Origin: Bacillota bacterium
GTDB lineage: Bacteria; Bacillota; Clostridia; Oscillospirales; Acutalibacteraceae
Assembly: GCA_030705695.1 (NCBI GenBank)
Contig: JAUZPX010000019.1
Location: 1-21,621, forward strand
DNA: 21,621 bases
Reading direction: 5' to 3'
The notes under the pieces are model-generated. The model made no database searches. It had not been told where the DNA came from and saw only the letters and a list, made by a program, of their open reading frames with translations. The translations under genes and the position numbers were made by a program. Numbering within the stretch: position 1 is the first letter of the stretch; each line of letters begins with the position of its first letter. This document shows, piece after piece, positions 15,060-21,621 of this stretch.

Positions 15060-17132
15060 TTATTCTTCTTTATTTTCTTTTGCTTTTTCAATTACTTTTG
15101 CAGCAATGTTTGCCGGTGCTTCTTCGTAACGCTCAAAAGCAAATGTAAAGTGACCTCTGCCTTGTGTGCATTGACGGATAAACGTAGAAAAATCATGCAT
15201 TTCTGCCATCGGCACTTCTGCCTCGACTGCTTGAACTCCTTCTTCATCTCCTGGGTTCATGCCAAGTACACGTCCGCGGCGCTTATTGACTTCACCCATA
15301 ACGTCGCCCATGTTAGCGTCGGGTACATTTGCTTCCAACTTGCCGATAGGCTCCAAAAGCACTGGATTTGCCAAAGGCATGCCTGTTTTATATGCAATTG
15401 CCGCTGCCATTTTAAACGACATTTCAGATGAGTCAACCGGGTGATATGAGCCGTCATACAGAGTTGCTTTTAATCCGACAACAGGATAACCAGCCAACGG
15501 ACCTTTTAAAATGCATTCACGTAAACCCTTTTCAACAGCAGGGAAGAATCCCTTTGGAACAGCACCGCCGACAACTCTTTCGTTGAAGTCCATGTCATCG
15601 CTGTCGCAATGTTCAAATTCAATCCAGACATCACCGAATTGACCGTGTCCGCCAGATTGTTTCTTATGTCGGCCTTGTACCTGAACTTTTTTACGAATAG
15701 TTTCTCTGTATGCGACCTTTGGCTGTTCAAGAATAATATCAACACCGAATTTTGACTTCATTTTAGAAATAACTACATCCAAATGTTGTTCGCCCAAGCC
15801 TGAAATAATCATCTGATGGGTTTCGGTATTGTTATAAAACTGTAATGTAGGGTCTTCTTCAAGGAGACGTAGGATGCCTTGTGCTACCTTTTCTTCGTCA
15901 CCCTTTGTTTTTGGATGAACTGCCATGGAGTACGAAGGCTTAGGATAAATTACAGGATCTAATGTAACTTTCCTTAGCGGAGAGCAAAGTGTGTCACCTG
16001 TATTCGTGTTTTGGAGCTTTGGAACAGCGCCGATATCTCCTGCGCCTATGTATTGAGCGTCTTCTTGCTTTTTACCCTTAATTGTCATAACTTTGGTAAT
16101 ACGCTCGGTGGCGCCTGTACGCATATTGATTAATGGGGTATCGGGAGAGATTTTTCCCGAAACAACTTTAAAATATGAAAGCTTGCCGACAAACGGGTCA
16201 GCAACTGTTTTAAATACGATAGCTGCCGCAGCGGCATTATCGTTGACAGCTAATTCGACAGGATCACCGTTAGGGTCAGTTCCAAGTTCGGCGCCGTTGT
16301 CGGCAGCACTGGGAGCCAGCCAACAAAGTCCGTTTAAAAGCTGATCTATTCCGAATGTGTTTTGAGCGTCACCGCAAAATACAGGGCTTATTGTACCGTT
16401 TTTTACACCTTGGGATACGCCGACAATAATTTCTTCAGGCGTGAATTCTTCGCCTGCGAAGTATTTTTCAAACATTTCTTCGCTTGTTTCAGCAACAGCT
16501 TCGTAAATAGCTGTGCGAAGTCCGTCAAGACGGTCTCCCATATCAGGCATAGCGGTTTGTGTCATTTTACCGTTTTCATATAAATATGCTTTATATTCAA
16601 GTAAGTTAATATAGCAATTAGCTTGCCCGTCTACGATATAAGGTACAACAACGGGACAAACTGACGGTCCGAATGTTGATTTTAATGTTTCAAAAACACG
16701 GTAAAAACGTGCGCTTTCGTCGCAAAGTCCGTTAACAAAGAATACCTTTGTCAAATTATTTTCAGTAGCAATTTTTACGGCTTTTTCTGTTCCGACACTA
16801 ATGCCGTTTTTGCCAGAAACAACAATTAAAGCGGTATCTGCTGCACGCATTCCCTCACAAACGCCGCCTACAAAATCAAAAAGACCTGGGGTGTCGATAA
16901 GATTTATCTTAGAGCCTTTCCATTCAACAGGTGCAACTGCTGTCATAACGGAAACTTTTCTTTTAATTTCTTCCGCATCAAAGTCGCAAATCGTACTTCC
17001 GTCTGAAATTTTACCAAGCCTGTCTGAAGCGCCCGAAAGATAGAGTATAGCTTCTGCCACGGATGTTTTTCCAGAGCCGCTGTGACCTGCCAGAGCAATG
17101 TTAAAGATTTTTTTTGCGTCATATTGTTTCAA
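15060..17132 (-). CDS. Elongation factor G-like translational GTPase (EF-G2 type)
   Basis: This is a 690-residue paralogue of EF-G, a five-domain ribosome-associated GTPase. It shows the P-loop GHSGSGKT (16-23), the G3 motif DTPG (80-83) followed by LFDFVGG, and domains III-V with GRHKKQSGGHGQFGD and a typical C-terminal PMAEMHDFSTFIRQCTQGRG. The G4 motif, normally NKxD, reads NGLC (134-137), so the lysine and the guanine-contacting aspartate are both replaced. The start is set to TTG 17132, because AAAGGGG lies eight bases upstream and MKQYDAKKI is a typical family N-terminus. Starts further upstream (ATG 17150 or the frame limit at 17216) would add residues unlike the family. Single gene with its own promoter. 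This protein is not expected to be the main EF-G; its cellular role is unknown. Confidence 0.9.
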   Translation of the reverse strand: MKQYDAKKIFNIALAGHSGSGKTSVAEAILYLSGASDRLGKISDGSTICDFDAEEIKRKVSVMTAVAPVEWKGSKINLIDTPGLFDFVGGVCEGMRAADTALIVVSGKNGISVGTEKAVKIATENNLTKVFFVNGLCDESARFYRVFETLKSTFGPSVCPVVVPYIVDGQANCYINLLEYKAYLYENGKMTQTAMPDMGDRLDGLRTAIYEAVAETSEEMFEKYFAGEEFTPEEIIVGVSQGVKNGTISPVFCGDAQNTFGIDQLLNGLCWLAPSAADNGAELGTDPNGDPVELAVNDNAAAAAIVFKTVADPFVGKLSYFKVVSGKISPDTPLINMRTGATERITKVMTIKGKKQEDAQYIGAGDIGAVPKLQNTNTGDTLCSPLRKVTLDPVIYPKPSYSMAVHPKTKGDEEKVAQGILRLLEEDPTLQFYNNTETHQMIISGLGEQHLDVVISKMKSKFGVDIILEQPKVAYRETIRKKVQVQGRHKKQSGGHGQFGDVWIEFEHCDSDDMDFNERVVGGAVPKGFFPAVEKGLRECILKGPLAGYPVVGLKATLYDGSYHPVDSSEMSFKMAAAIAYKTGMPLANPVLLEPIGKLEANVPDANMGDVMGEVNKRRGRVLGMNPGDEEGVQAVEAEVPMAEMHDFSTFIRQCTQGRGHFTFAFERYEEAPANIAAKVIEKAKENKEE

Positions 17133-17220
17133 AACGAGTGCCCCTTTCATAATACCGATGGCCGTCAAAAAATTATAAAAATCGACAAAATTTACAATTA
17201 CCCGAACAGCTAACACAACA

Positions 17221-17249
17221 ATTATATAACAATTGCATAGAGATTACAA
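17221..17249 (-). promoter_or_regulatory. Promoter of the EF-G-like gene
   Basis: On the minus strand TTGTAA (17249-17244), a 17-base spacer and TATAAT (17226-17221) precede the TTG start by about 90 bases. The gene-free interval 17133-17481 holds this promoter and the mutS2 promoter. The middle (17270-17400) shows only a short GTGCA/TGCAC dyad (17309-17313 with 17338-17342) and a repeated TATACAA, neither strong. Confidence 0.65.
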
Positions 17250-17420
17250 TAAAATTTATTATTTAATTGTATTTTCACCTCTTGTGCCAATAAGTGCTGC
17301 GTGAAATTGTGCAACATATACAATTAGCTATACAAACTGCACATATGGAAAATATTAGAGTTATTTAGTTTAAATAAAAATTATGTTAAATATAAATGCT
17401 TAACGGTAAATTTCTATTGC

Positions 17421-17448
17421 TTGTTTTTTCATCCTTTAATGGTATAAT
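17421..17448 (+). promoter_or_regulatory. Promoter of mutS2
   Basis: TTGTTT at 17421-17426, a 16-base spacer and a perfect TATAAT at 17443-17448 lie just ahead of the GGAGG site (17469-17473), leaving a leader of about 28 bases. Confidence 0.65.
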
Positions 17449-17481
17449 AAACAAACAAGTCTGTTCCTTGGAGGGAAAAAC

Positions 17482-19836
17482 ATGAACAAGCATGAAAAAG
17501 CACTGGAATTGCCCAAAATTCTTGAAATGGTGGCGGCAGAAGCTTCTTACGCCGATGCAAAAGAGATTGCAATGCAAATAGAGCCGTCCACAGGTCTTTT
17601 TGAGGTCAACGAGCTTCTAAAAGAAACCGATGAGGCATACATTTTAACGGGCCGCTACGGCAGTCCTTCGTTTTCAAATATTCATTCTGTTACGAATGCA
17701 CTTCGTCGTGCGGAAGCAGGCGGAGTTATAAGCACTTTGGAATTGATGCGTGTTGCCGATGTTCTACAGGCGATTCGTTCTGTAAAAAGCTGGCGAAACA
17801 AATGTCAAAATGACAGTATTTTACTTGATATGCGTTTTAATTTGCTTACTCCGAATAAGTATCTTGAAGAAAAAATTAGATCTATAATTATCTCGGAGGA
17901 AGAAATCAGCGATAATGCTTCTCCTGAGCTTGCCGCTATACGAAAAAAAATACGCAGTGCACAGAGCAAAGCTCGTGAAAGCTTAGACAAAATGATTCGT
18001 TCCGAAACGTATCAGAAATATTTACAGGATGCCATTGTTACCATTCGGGGAGGGCGTTTTGTTGTACCTGTAAAAACCGAGTGCCGCAGCAATGTTCCGG
18101 GACTTGTGCATGACACCTCATCAAGCGGTGCTACTGTATTTATTGAACCTATGAGCGTTGTTGAGGCAAATAACGAAATTCGTGTTCTGCTTTCTAAAGA
18201 GCAGGCGGAAATTGAGCGTATTTTATTTGAGCTTTCAGTTGAAGCAGGAGGAAATGCCGATTCTGTTATTCAAAGCTATCAAATGCTTATGGAATTGAAT
18301 GTTATTTTTGCAAAAGCGAGCCTTGCATATAAAATGAAAGCAACAATGCCGATAATGAACAATGATGGGCAGATTTTTCTTCCGAATGCACGTCATCCTC
18401 TTATCAATAAAAACAAAGTAGTTCCTACAACGATAATGCTTGGCGATAAGTTTGACACTCTTGTAATTACAGGACCTAACACAGGCGGTAAAACTGTATC
18501 ACTTAAAACCATTGGTCTTCTTACGCTTATGGCAATGTGCGGCTTGATGATTCCTGCGGGAGATGACAGCAGGCTAAGCGTTTTTGATAATATTCTTGCC
18601 GATATCGGAGACGAACAAAGCATTGAACAGTCGCTTTCGACTTTCTCATCACATATGACAAATATTATTGATATTTTAAAAATTGCAAACGGCAAAAGTC
18701 TAGTTCTTCTTGATGAACTTGGAGCAGGAACCGACCCTGTTGAAGGAGCCGCTTTAGCGATAGGTATTCTTGAAAACCTGCGTGAAAAGCAGGCAAAAAT
18801 TGCAGCAACCACCCATTATGCCGAGCTTAAGGCATTTGCCCTCAAAACAGAAGGAGTGGAAAACGGTTCCTGTGAATTTGACGTTGCTTCACTGCGCCCG
18901 ACATATCGCTTGTTAATTGGTATACCCGGCAGATCAAACGCTTTTGCTATTAGCCAGAGGCTTGGCATAGAAGAAAAGATTATTGATCGTGCGCGTGAGC
19001 TTGTATCAACAGAGAACCGAAAATTTGAAGATGTTGTTGAAAACCTTATGGGGCAAAGCCGTTCGCTTGAACAGCAGATTGCCGATGCTCAAAAATCAGC
19101 TTTTGAAGCAAAAAGCGCAAAATCAGCCGCCGAACAGGAATTGCAGAACATCAGAACAGAAGTGAAAAAAGAGCTTGAAAACGCAAGAATACAGGCACAG
19201 CAAATTACAGACAATGCACGCCGTCAGGCGTTTGCCGTTATAGATGAACTTGAAGCCGCAAAGAAAAAACAACAAATGACTGCCGAAGAGAAAGCCAAAT
19301 TGCGCTCTCAGATTAAAAAAATGGAGCAGGACGCCGATCCTGTCATTCAAAACGCAAACGAAAATTATGTATTGCCACGTCCTCTTGTTGTTGGCGATAA
19401 TGTTCTGATTTTCGACATAGATAAGAAAGCAACTGTGTTAAAATTATCAGACAGCAACGGTGATGTCCTTGTAATGGCAGGAATCATCAAAACAAAAGTA
19501 CCGCTGAAAAATCTTCGTTTGCTACCCGAAAACAAGACGCCAAGCATTCAGGGCAAAACACCACGTACTGTTCGCAGCAGAGCCGATATTCATCCGATGA
19601 CCGAAGTTGATCTTCGCGGAATGACTGCCGACGAAGCGATTATGGTTCTTGATAATGCCATTGATAGCGCTATTCTTTCGGGAATTAATCAGATTACAAT
19701 AATTCACGGAAAAGGTACAGGCGTTCTCAGGCGAGAGGTATCGGTTCATCTGAAAAATCATAAGGCTATAAAGACATTCCGGCTCGGAACATTCGGAGAA
19801 GGCGAAAGCGGAGTTACTATTGCGGAGCTGAAATAA
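17482..19836 (+). CDS. mutS2: Endonuclease/ATPase MutS2 with C-terminal Smr domain
   Basis: MutS2 is a MutS-like ABC ATPase without the mismatch-recognition domain. Members have been linked to suppression of recombination and, in Bacillus, to splitting collided ribosomes. The 784-residue length is normal. The core and clamp helices occupy the first 300 residues. The ATPase follows, with Walker A GPNTGGKT (331-338), a Q-loop/signature region around EQSLSTFSSHM (382-392), Walker B LVLLDELGAGTDP (407-419) and the switch histidine in TTHY (443-446). A long charged coiled coil covers about 505-620, a KOW-like beta region about 632-682, and the Smr nuclease domain 708-784, with VDLRGMTADEA and HGKGTGVLR intact. 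GGAGG lies nine bases before the ATG. It is followed 30 bases later by a membrane-protein gene that is probably co-transcribed. Confidence 0.97.
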   Translation: MNKHEKALELPKILEMVAAEASYADAKEIAMQIEPSTGLFEVNELLKETDEAYILTGRYGSPSFSNIHSVTNALRRAEAGGVISTLELMRVADVLQAIRSVKSWRNKCQNDSILLDMRFNLLTPNKYLEEKIRSIIISEEEISDNASPELAAIRKKIRSAQSKARESLDKMIRSETYQKYLQDAIVTIRGGRFVVPVKTECRSNVPGLVHDTSSSGATVFIEPMSVVEANNEIRVLLSKEQAEIERILFELSVEAGGNADSVIQSYQMLMELNVIFAKASLAYKMKATMPIMNNDGQIFLPNARHPLINKNKVVPTTIMLGDKFDTLVITGPNTGGKTVSLKTIGLLTLMAMCGLMIPAGDDSRLSVFDNILADIGDEQSIEQSLSTFSSHMTNIIDILKIANGKSLVLLDELGAGTDPVEGAALAIGILENLREKQAKIAATTHYAELKAFALKTEGVENGSCEFDVASLRPTYRLLIGIPGRSNAFAISQRLGIEEKIIDRARELVSTENRKFEDVVENLMGQSRSLEQQIADAQKSAFEAKSAKSAAEQELQNIRTEVKKELENARIQAQQITDNARRQAFAVIDELEAAKKKQQMTAEEKAKLRSQIKKMEQDADPVIQNANENYVLPRPLVVGDNVLIFDIDKKATVLKLSDSNGDVLVMAGIIKTKVPLKNLRLLPENKTPSIQGKTPRTVRSRADIHPMTEVDLRGMTADEAIMVLDNAIDSAILSGINQITIIHGKGTGVLRREVSVHLKNHKAIKTFRLGTFGEGESGVTIAELK

Positions 19837-19866
19837 TGCGCAAAAGCGTGTAAAGAGGTTATTTTT

Positions 19867-20637
19867 GTGCCGGATAATAATTACTTTGTAAAAACTCTTG
19901 ATTTGAGAAAAGATAATCTTTTCAGAAGATATCGTAAAAAGCCTGAAAAAAACAATAGAGTGCCGAAGATAATTTTTTTCTCGGTATTGAGCATATTTTT
20001 ATGCGTAATTATATTTTTTTCTTGCTGTATATTTTTAGCGTTAAAGGATGAGAATATGGATAAATTCGGAACGTCACCTGACAATGAACTTTCAATGAAT
20101 ATTGCAAAAACGGCACTGTACGGCAGGGAACAAACTATTACAAATGAACAGCTTAACGGGCAAATTGCTTATCTGCTTCAAAACCGCACCAAAAAAGATG
20201 ACAGCGATTTTCATTTGATTTCGTGTGCTGTTAATTTTTACAAGTCAAAAAAATCAATGATGTACATACAAGCGCTTTACAAAGGAGCAAAACTGAGCAT
20301 CAACTCAAATATAGATATTGTTCTCGATGAAAAAGCCGAAAAGTTAAGGATTCAGCTTTCAAAATGCTCTGTTGGACTTTTACCGATACCAGCAAAAATG
20401 ATTACAGACGGTATAAAAGAGTCTGATGATTACAAACAAAAGCTGCATGAATACATCAATGTTACCGATAATGAAATTATCTTGCCTTCATCTTATGCTG
20501 TTGACGATAAAAAGAGCGATGTAAAAATCAATATTAAAATGACAAAAATAACGGAAAACGATGGCAGTGTAACGATTCAAGTAAACAGCCTTCTTAATAA
20601 TCTTGAAGATATTTTCAGTAAATTTTTCAAAAAATAA
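19867..20637 (+). CDS. Uncharacterised single-pass membrane protein
   Basis: I do not firmly recognise this 256-residue protein. It has a basic cytoplasmic N-terminus of about 34 residues (RKDNLFRRYRKK), one membrane span at about 35-58 (IIFFSVLSIF onward, with a Cys-Cys pair), and an extracytoplasmic domain of about 195 residues. The segment IQLSKCSVGLLPIPAKMI (162-179) and the C-terminal beta-rich tail recall YpmS-like (DUF2140) proteins, but the likeness is weak. The start is GTG 19867, with AAAGAGG eight bases upstream. It lies 30 bases after mutS2 and ends before a clear terminator, so the two probably share a transcript. Co-transcription need not mean a shared function. Confidence 0.75.
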   Translation: MPDNNYFVKTLDLRKDNLFRRYRKKPEKNNRVPKIIFFSVLSIFLCVIIFFSCCIFLALKDENMDKFGTSPDNELSMNIAKTALYGREQTITNEQLNGQIAYLLQNRTKKDDSDFHLISCAVNFYKSKKSMMYIQALYKGAKLSINSNIDIVLDEKAEKLRIQLSKCSVGLLPIPAKMITDGIKESDDYKQKLHEYINVTDNEIILPSSYAVDDKKSDVKINIKMTKITENDGSVTIQVNSLLNNLEDIFSKFFKK

Positions 20638-20643
20638 AGCATT

Positions 20644-20680
20644 GGGCGTAATACACTTACGCCCTTTATATTTGTATTTT
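20644..20680 (+). terminator. Terminator of the mutS2 operon
   Basis: GGGCGTAA (20644-20651) pairs with TTACGCCC (20657-20664) around a five-base loop, followed by a T-rich tail. It begins seven bases after the stop codon of the membrane-protein gene. Confidence 0.85.
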
Positions 20681-20711
20681 AATATCTTTTGAATCTTTCA
20701 AGGCAAAATTA

Positions 20712-20740
20712 TTGACACCGTTTTGTAAAGTTGCTATAAT
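20712..20740 (+). promoter_or_regulatory. Consensus promoter of the tRNA gene
   Basis: TTGACA at 20712-20717, exactly 17 bases, then TATAAT at 20735-20740: a full sigma-A consensus, as expected for a stable RNA gene. Transcription would begin near 20747, about 30 bases before the tRNA. Confidence 0.93.
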
Positions 20741-20775
20741 AAAGCGGTCGAATTTTTAAAAGATACCAATTATAA

Positions 20776-20852
20776 GGGCCATTAGCTCAGTTGGTTAGAG
20801 CAACCGGCTCATAACCGGTTGGTCCGGGGTTCGAGTCCCTGATGGCCCACCA
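20776..20852 (+). tRNA. tRNA with anticodon CAT (Ile2 or elongator Met)
   Basis: A complete 77-base cloverleaf with encoded CCA. The acceptor GGGCCAT (20776-20782) pairs with ATGGCCC (20842-20848); the D arm is AGCTCAGTTGGTTAGAGC, the anticodon stem ACCGG/CCGGT encloses CTCATAA, and the T loop is GTTCGAGTC. The G1-C72 pair excludes initiator tRNA. The body closely resembles the tRNA-Ile2 of Bacillus-type genomes, whose C34 is modified to lysidine by TilS so that it reads AUA. Elongator tRNA-Met is the alternative, and automated tools would label it Met. It is a single-gene transcription unit. Confidence 0.95.
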
Positions 20853-20924
20853 AAGGGGTATTACACAAACATTTTTTACTTTGTAAACGGGTTTGCAGTA
20901 ACTATTTGGGTGTAATACATATAC

Positions 20925-20958
20925 AAAAAACAGAGAGCTTTCGAGCTCTCTGTTTTTT
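20925..20958. terminator. Strong bidirectional terminator after the tRNA
   Basis: A 15-bp perfect stem (20925-20939 with 20944-20958, core CAGAGAGCT) is capped by a TTCG tetraloop and flanked by six As and six Ts. Between the tRNA and this terminator lies a 72-base trailer in which GTATTACAC (20858-20866) can pair with GTGTAATAC (20910-20918). Confidence 0.92.
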
Positions 20959-21213
20959 GTAGTAGTGCCTTAAGGCAGTTGCGTGCGAAAAGCGCGAAAC
21001 AGACAACCGCCTGCTATGCGGGCGGGAAATAAAAAGAAAAAAATAAAAATATCATCCAATTGCATTGTTTTCACATAATTTTCACACAAAGCTTGCTCTT
21101 TTATTTCATTTTCTCACAATATAATATACTTAAAACAACAAAAAAATACAAATTTTGTTAACGTATTTTGTTAACGTATTTTGTTAACGTAAAGGAAAAG
21201 GGGAAATAAAATT
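20959..21213 (+). promoter_or_regulatory. Leader and upstream region of the RHS-like gene
   Basis: This gene-free stretch begins with a GC-richer patch (20966-21026) holding the palindrome GCCTTAAGGC (20967-20976) and the hairpin CCGCCTGC/GCGGGCGG (21007-21025). It continues with AT-rich DNA containing two TTTTCACA direct repeats 11 bp apart (21068-21075 and 21079-21086) and a TATAAT at 21120-21125 without a convincing -35 box. Three 13-bp repeats follow. The ribosome binding site is AAGGGG-like, about 10-15 bases before the ATG at 21214. Confidence 0.5.
21152..21190 (+). repeat. Three perfect 13-bp tandem repeats in the leader
   Basis: ATTTTGTTAACGT is repeated three times without change at 21152-21164, 21165-21177 and 21178-21190. 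Each unit centres on the palindrome GTTAAC. They lie between the putative -10 box and the ribosome binding site, so they would be in the 5' untranslated RNA as well as in DNA. Confidence 0.97.
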
Positions 21214-21621
21214 ATGGACTCAGTCAAAAAAATGAAGGGGTATATATCTATTGTTCTGGTATTGCTAATGGCATTTATGCTGCCTGTACAGGCATATGCC
21301 GAATCCGTACCGGCAACTGCAGATCAAAGCAGCAGTCAAAGCGTTTCGCAACAAAGCGCATCTTCTTCCGACCCACAAATCGTAGCGGAAATCCCCAGTA
21401 AAAATACCGCAGATACCAGATGTTTCGCCATGAGCGACGGGAGCTATATGGCAGCTCAGTATGGCGAGCCTGTAAACTACAAAGACAGTAACGGCAATTG
21501 GCAGCATTATGATAATACTCTTTCGGAAACTTCTGCTTCCCCTGATATAACCGATCCGTCGGATACCGTTCCGGCAACAGAGCCGGCTACAACTCCTGCA
21601 ACGGATATTACCGCTACAGAA
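21214..21621 (+). CDS. Secreted surface protein, RHS/WapA-like N-terminus (3' truncated)
   Basis: An open frame of 136 codons with no stop before the window ends. It begins ATG GAC TCA after a purine-rich ribosome binding site. Residues 1-29 are a signal peptide: charged start, hydrophobic core ISIVLVLLMAFMLPV, and cleavage after AYA. A Ser/Gln-rich linker follows, then FAMSDGSYMAAQYGEPVNY and a segment KDSNGNWQHYDNTLSE. That pattern, a variable-body line followed by GxWxxxDNTL, is typical of the N-terminal region of large clostridial RHS-repeat or wall-associated proteins. Next comes a Pro/Thr-rich stretch (PATEPATTPATD). Assignment to the RHS/WapA group is inferred from this pattern; the body and any toxin domain lie outside the window. 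Confidence 0.7.
   Translation, partial: MDSVKKMKGYISIVLVLLMAFMLPVQAYAESVPATADQSSSQSVSQQSASSSDPQIVAEIPSKNTADTRCFAMSDGSYMAAQYGEPVNYKDSNGNWQHYDNTLSETSASPDITDPSDTVPATEPATTPATDITATE

Noticed and set aside
20776..20852. tRNA 3' end considered as a phage or island attachment site
   Set aside because: No integrase gene and no second copy of the tRNA 3' end is visible in the window.
21152..21190. Short tandem repeats considered as a CRISPR array
   Set aside because: The 13-bp units are directly adjacent with no spacers, and no cas gene is present.

Overview
The window looks like a low-GC Gram-positive anaerobe of the class Clostridia, most likely Oscillospiraceae/Ruminococcaceae. The evidence is AT-rich intergenic DNA, strong AGGAGG-type ribosome binding sites, two dockerin-bearing secreted glycoside hydrolases, an activase of the 2-hydroxyacyl-CoA dehydratase type, and a TPP-riboswitch-controlled ThiT. 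Dockerins on a starch enzyme and on an enzyme with a starch-binding module resemble the amylosome of Ruminococcus bromii. That placement is an inference from protein features only.

Layout. (1) 1-1786, plus strand: the 3' part of a MalE-like sugar-binding protein, then a promoter, TPP riboswitch, terminator and thiT, then a structured GC-richer intergenic element and a bidirectional terminator. (2) 1803-5210, minus strand: a MarR-type regulator and a DHA2-type MFS exporter in one operon. The exporter has a roughly 500-residue extracytoplasmic loop holding three tandem 99-residue repeats. The marR promoter lies in a 15-bp inverted repeat that also forms a second consensus promoter facing the other way. 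(3) 5438-9742, minus strand: a two-gene operon with a double-BadF-domain/DUF2229 activase and a separate HgdB-like protein; these parts are often fused. (4) 9963-14754, minus strand: two secreted dockerin enzymes, a CBM26-containing GH36-like (clan GH-D) enzyme followed by a GH13 alpha-amylase. (5) 15060-17132, minus strand: an EF-G-like translational GTPase with an abnormal G4 motif. (6) 17482-20637, plus strand: mutS2 and an uncharacterised single-pass membrane protein. (7) 20712-20958: a tRNA with anticodon CAT, a consensus promoter and a strong terminator. (8) 20959-21621: a GC-richer hairpin patch, a leader with three perfect 13-bp repeats, and the start of a secreted protein resembling the N-terminus of RHS/WapA-type surface proteins, which runs off the window.

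How the genes relate: the sugar-binding protein and the two dockerin enzymes fit a lifestyle of degrading extracellular alpha-glucan and importing the products. ThiT provides thiamine salvage. The MarR/MFS pair is a self-contained efflux module. The remaining genes are housekeeping or of unknown substrate. Start codons were re-chosen where a Shine-Dalgarno site clearly favours an internal start, giving three likely TTG starts. The best leads for new biology are the superimposed MarR promoter/operator, the repeat-bearing MFS loop, the GH-D-like starch-associated enzyme, the G4-degenerate EF-G and the repeat-led surface protein.
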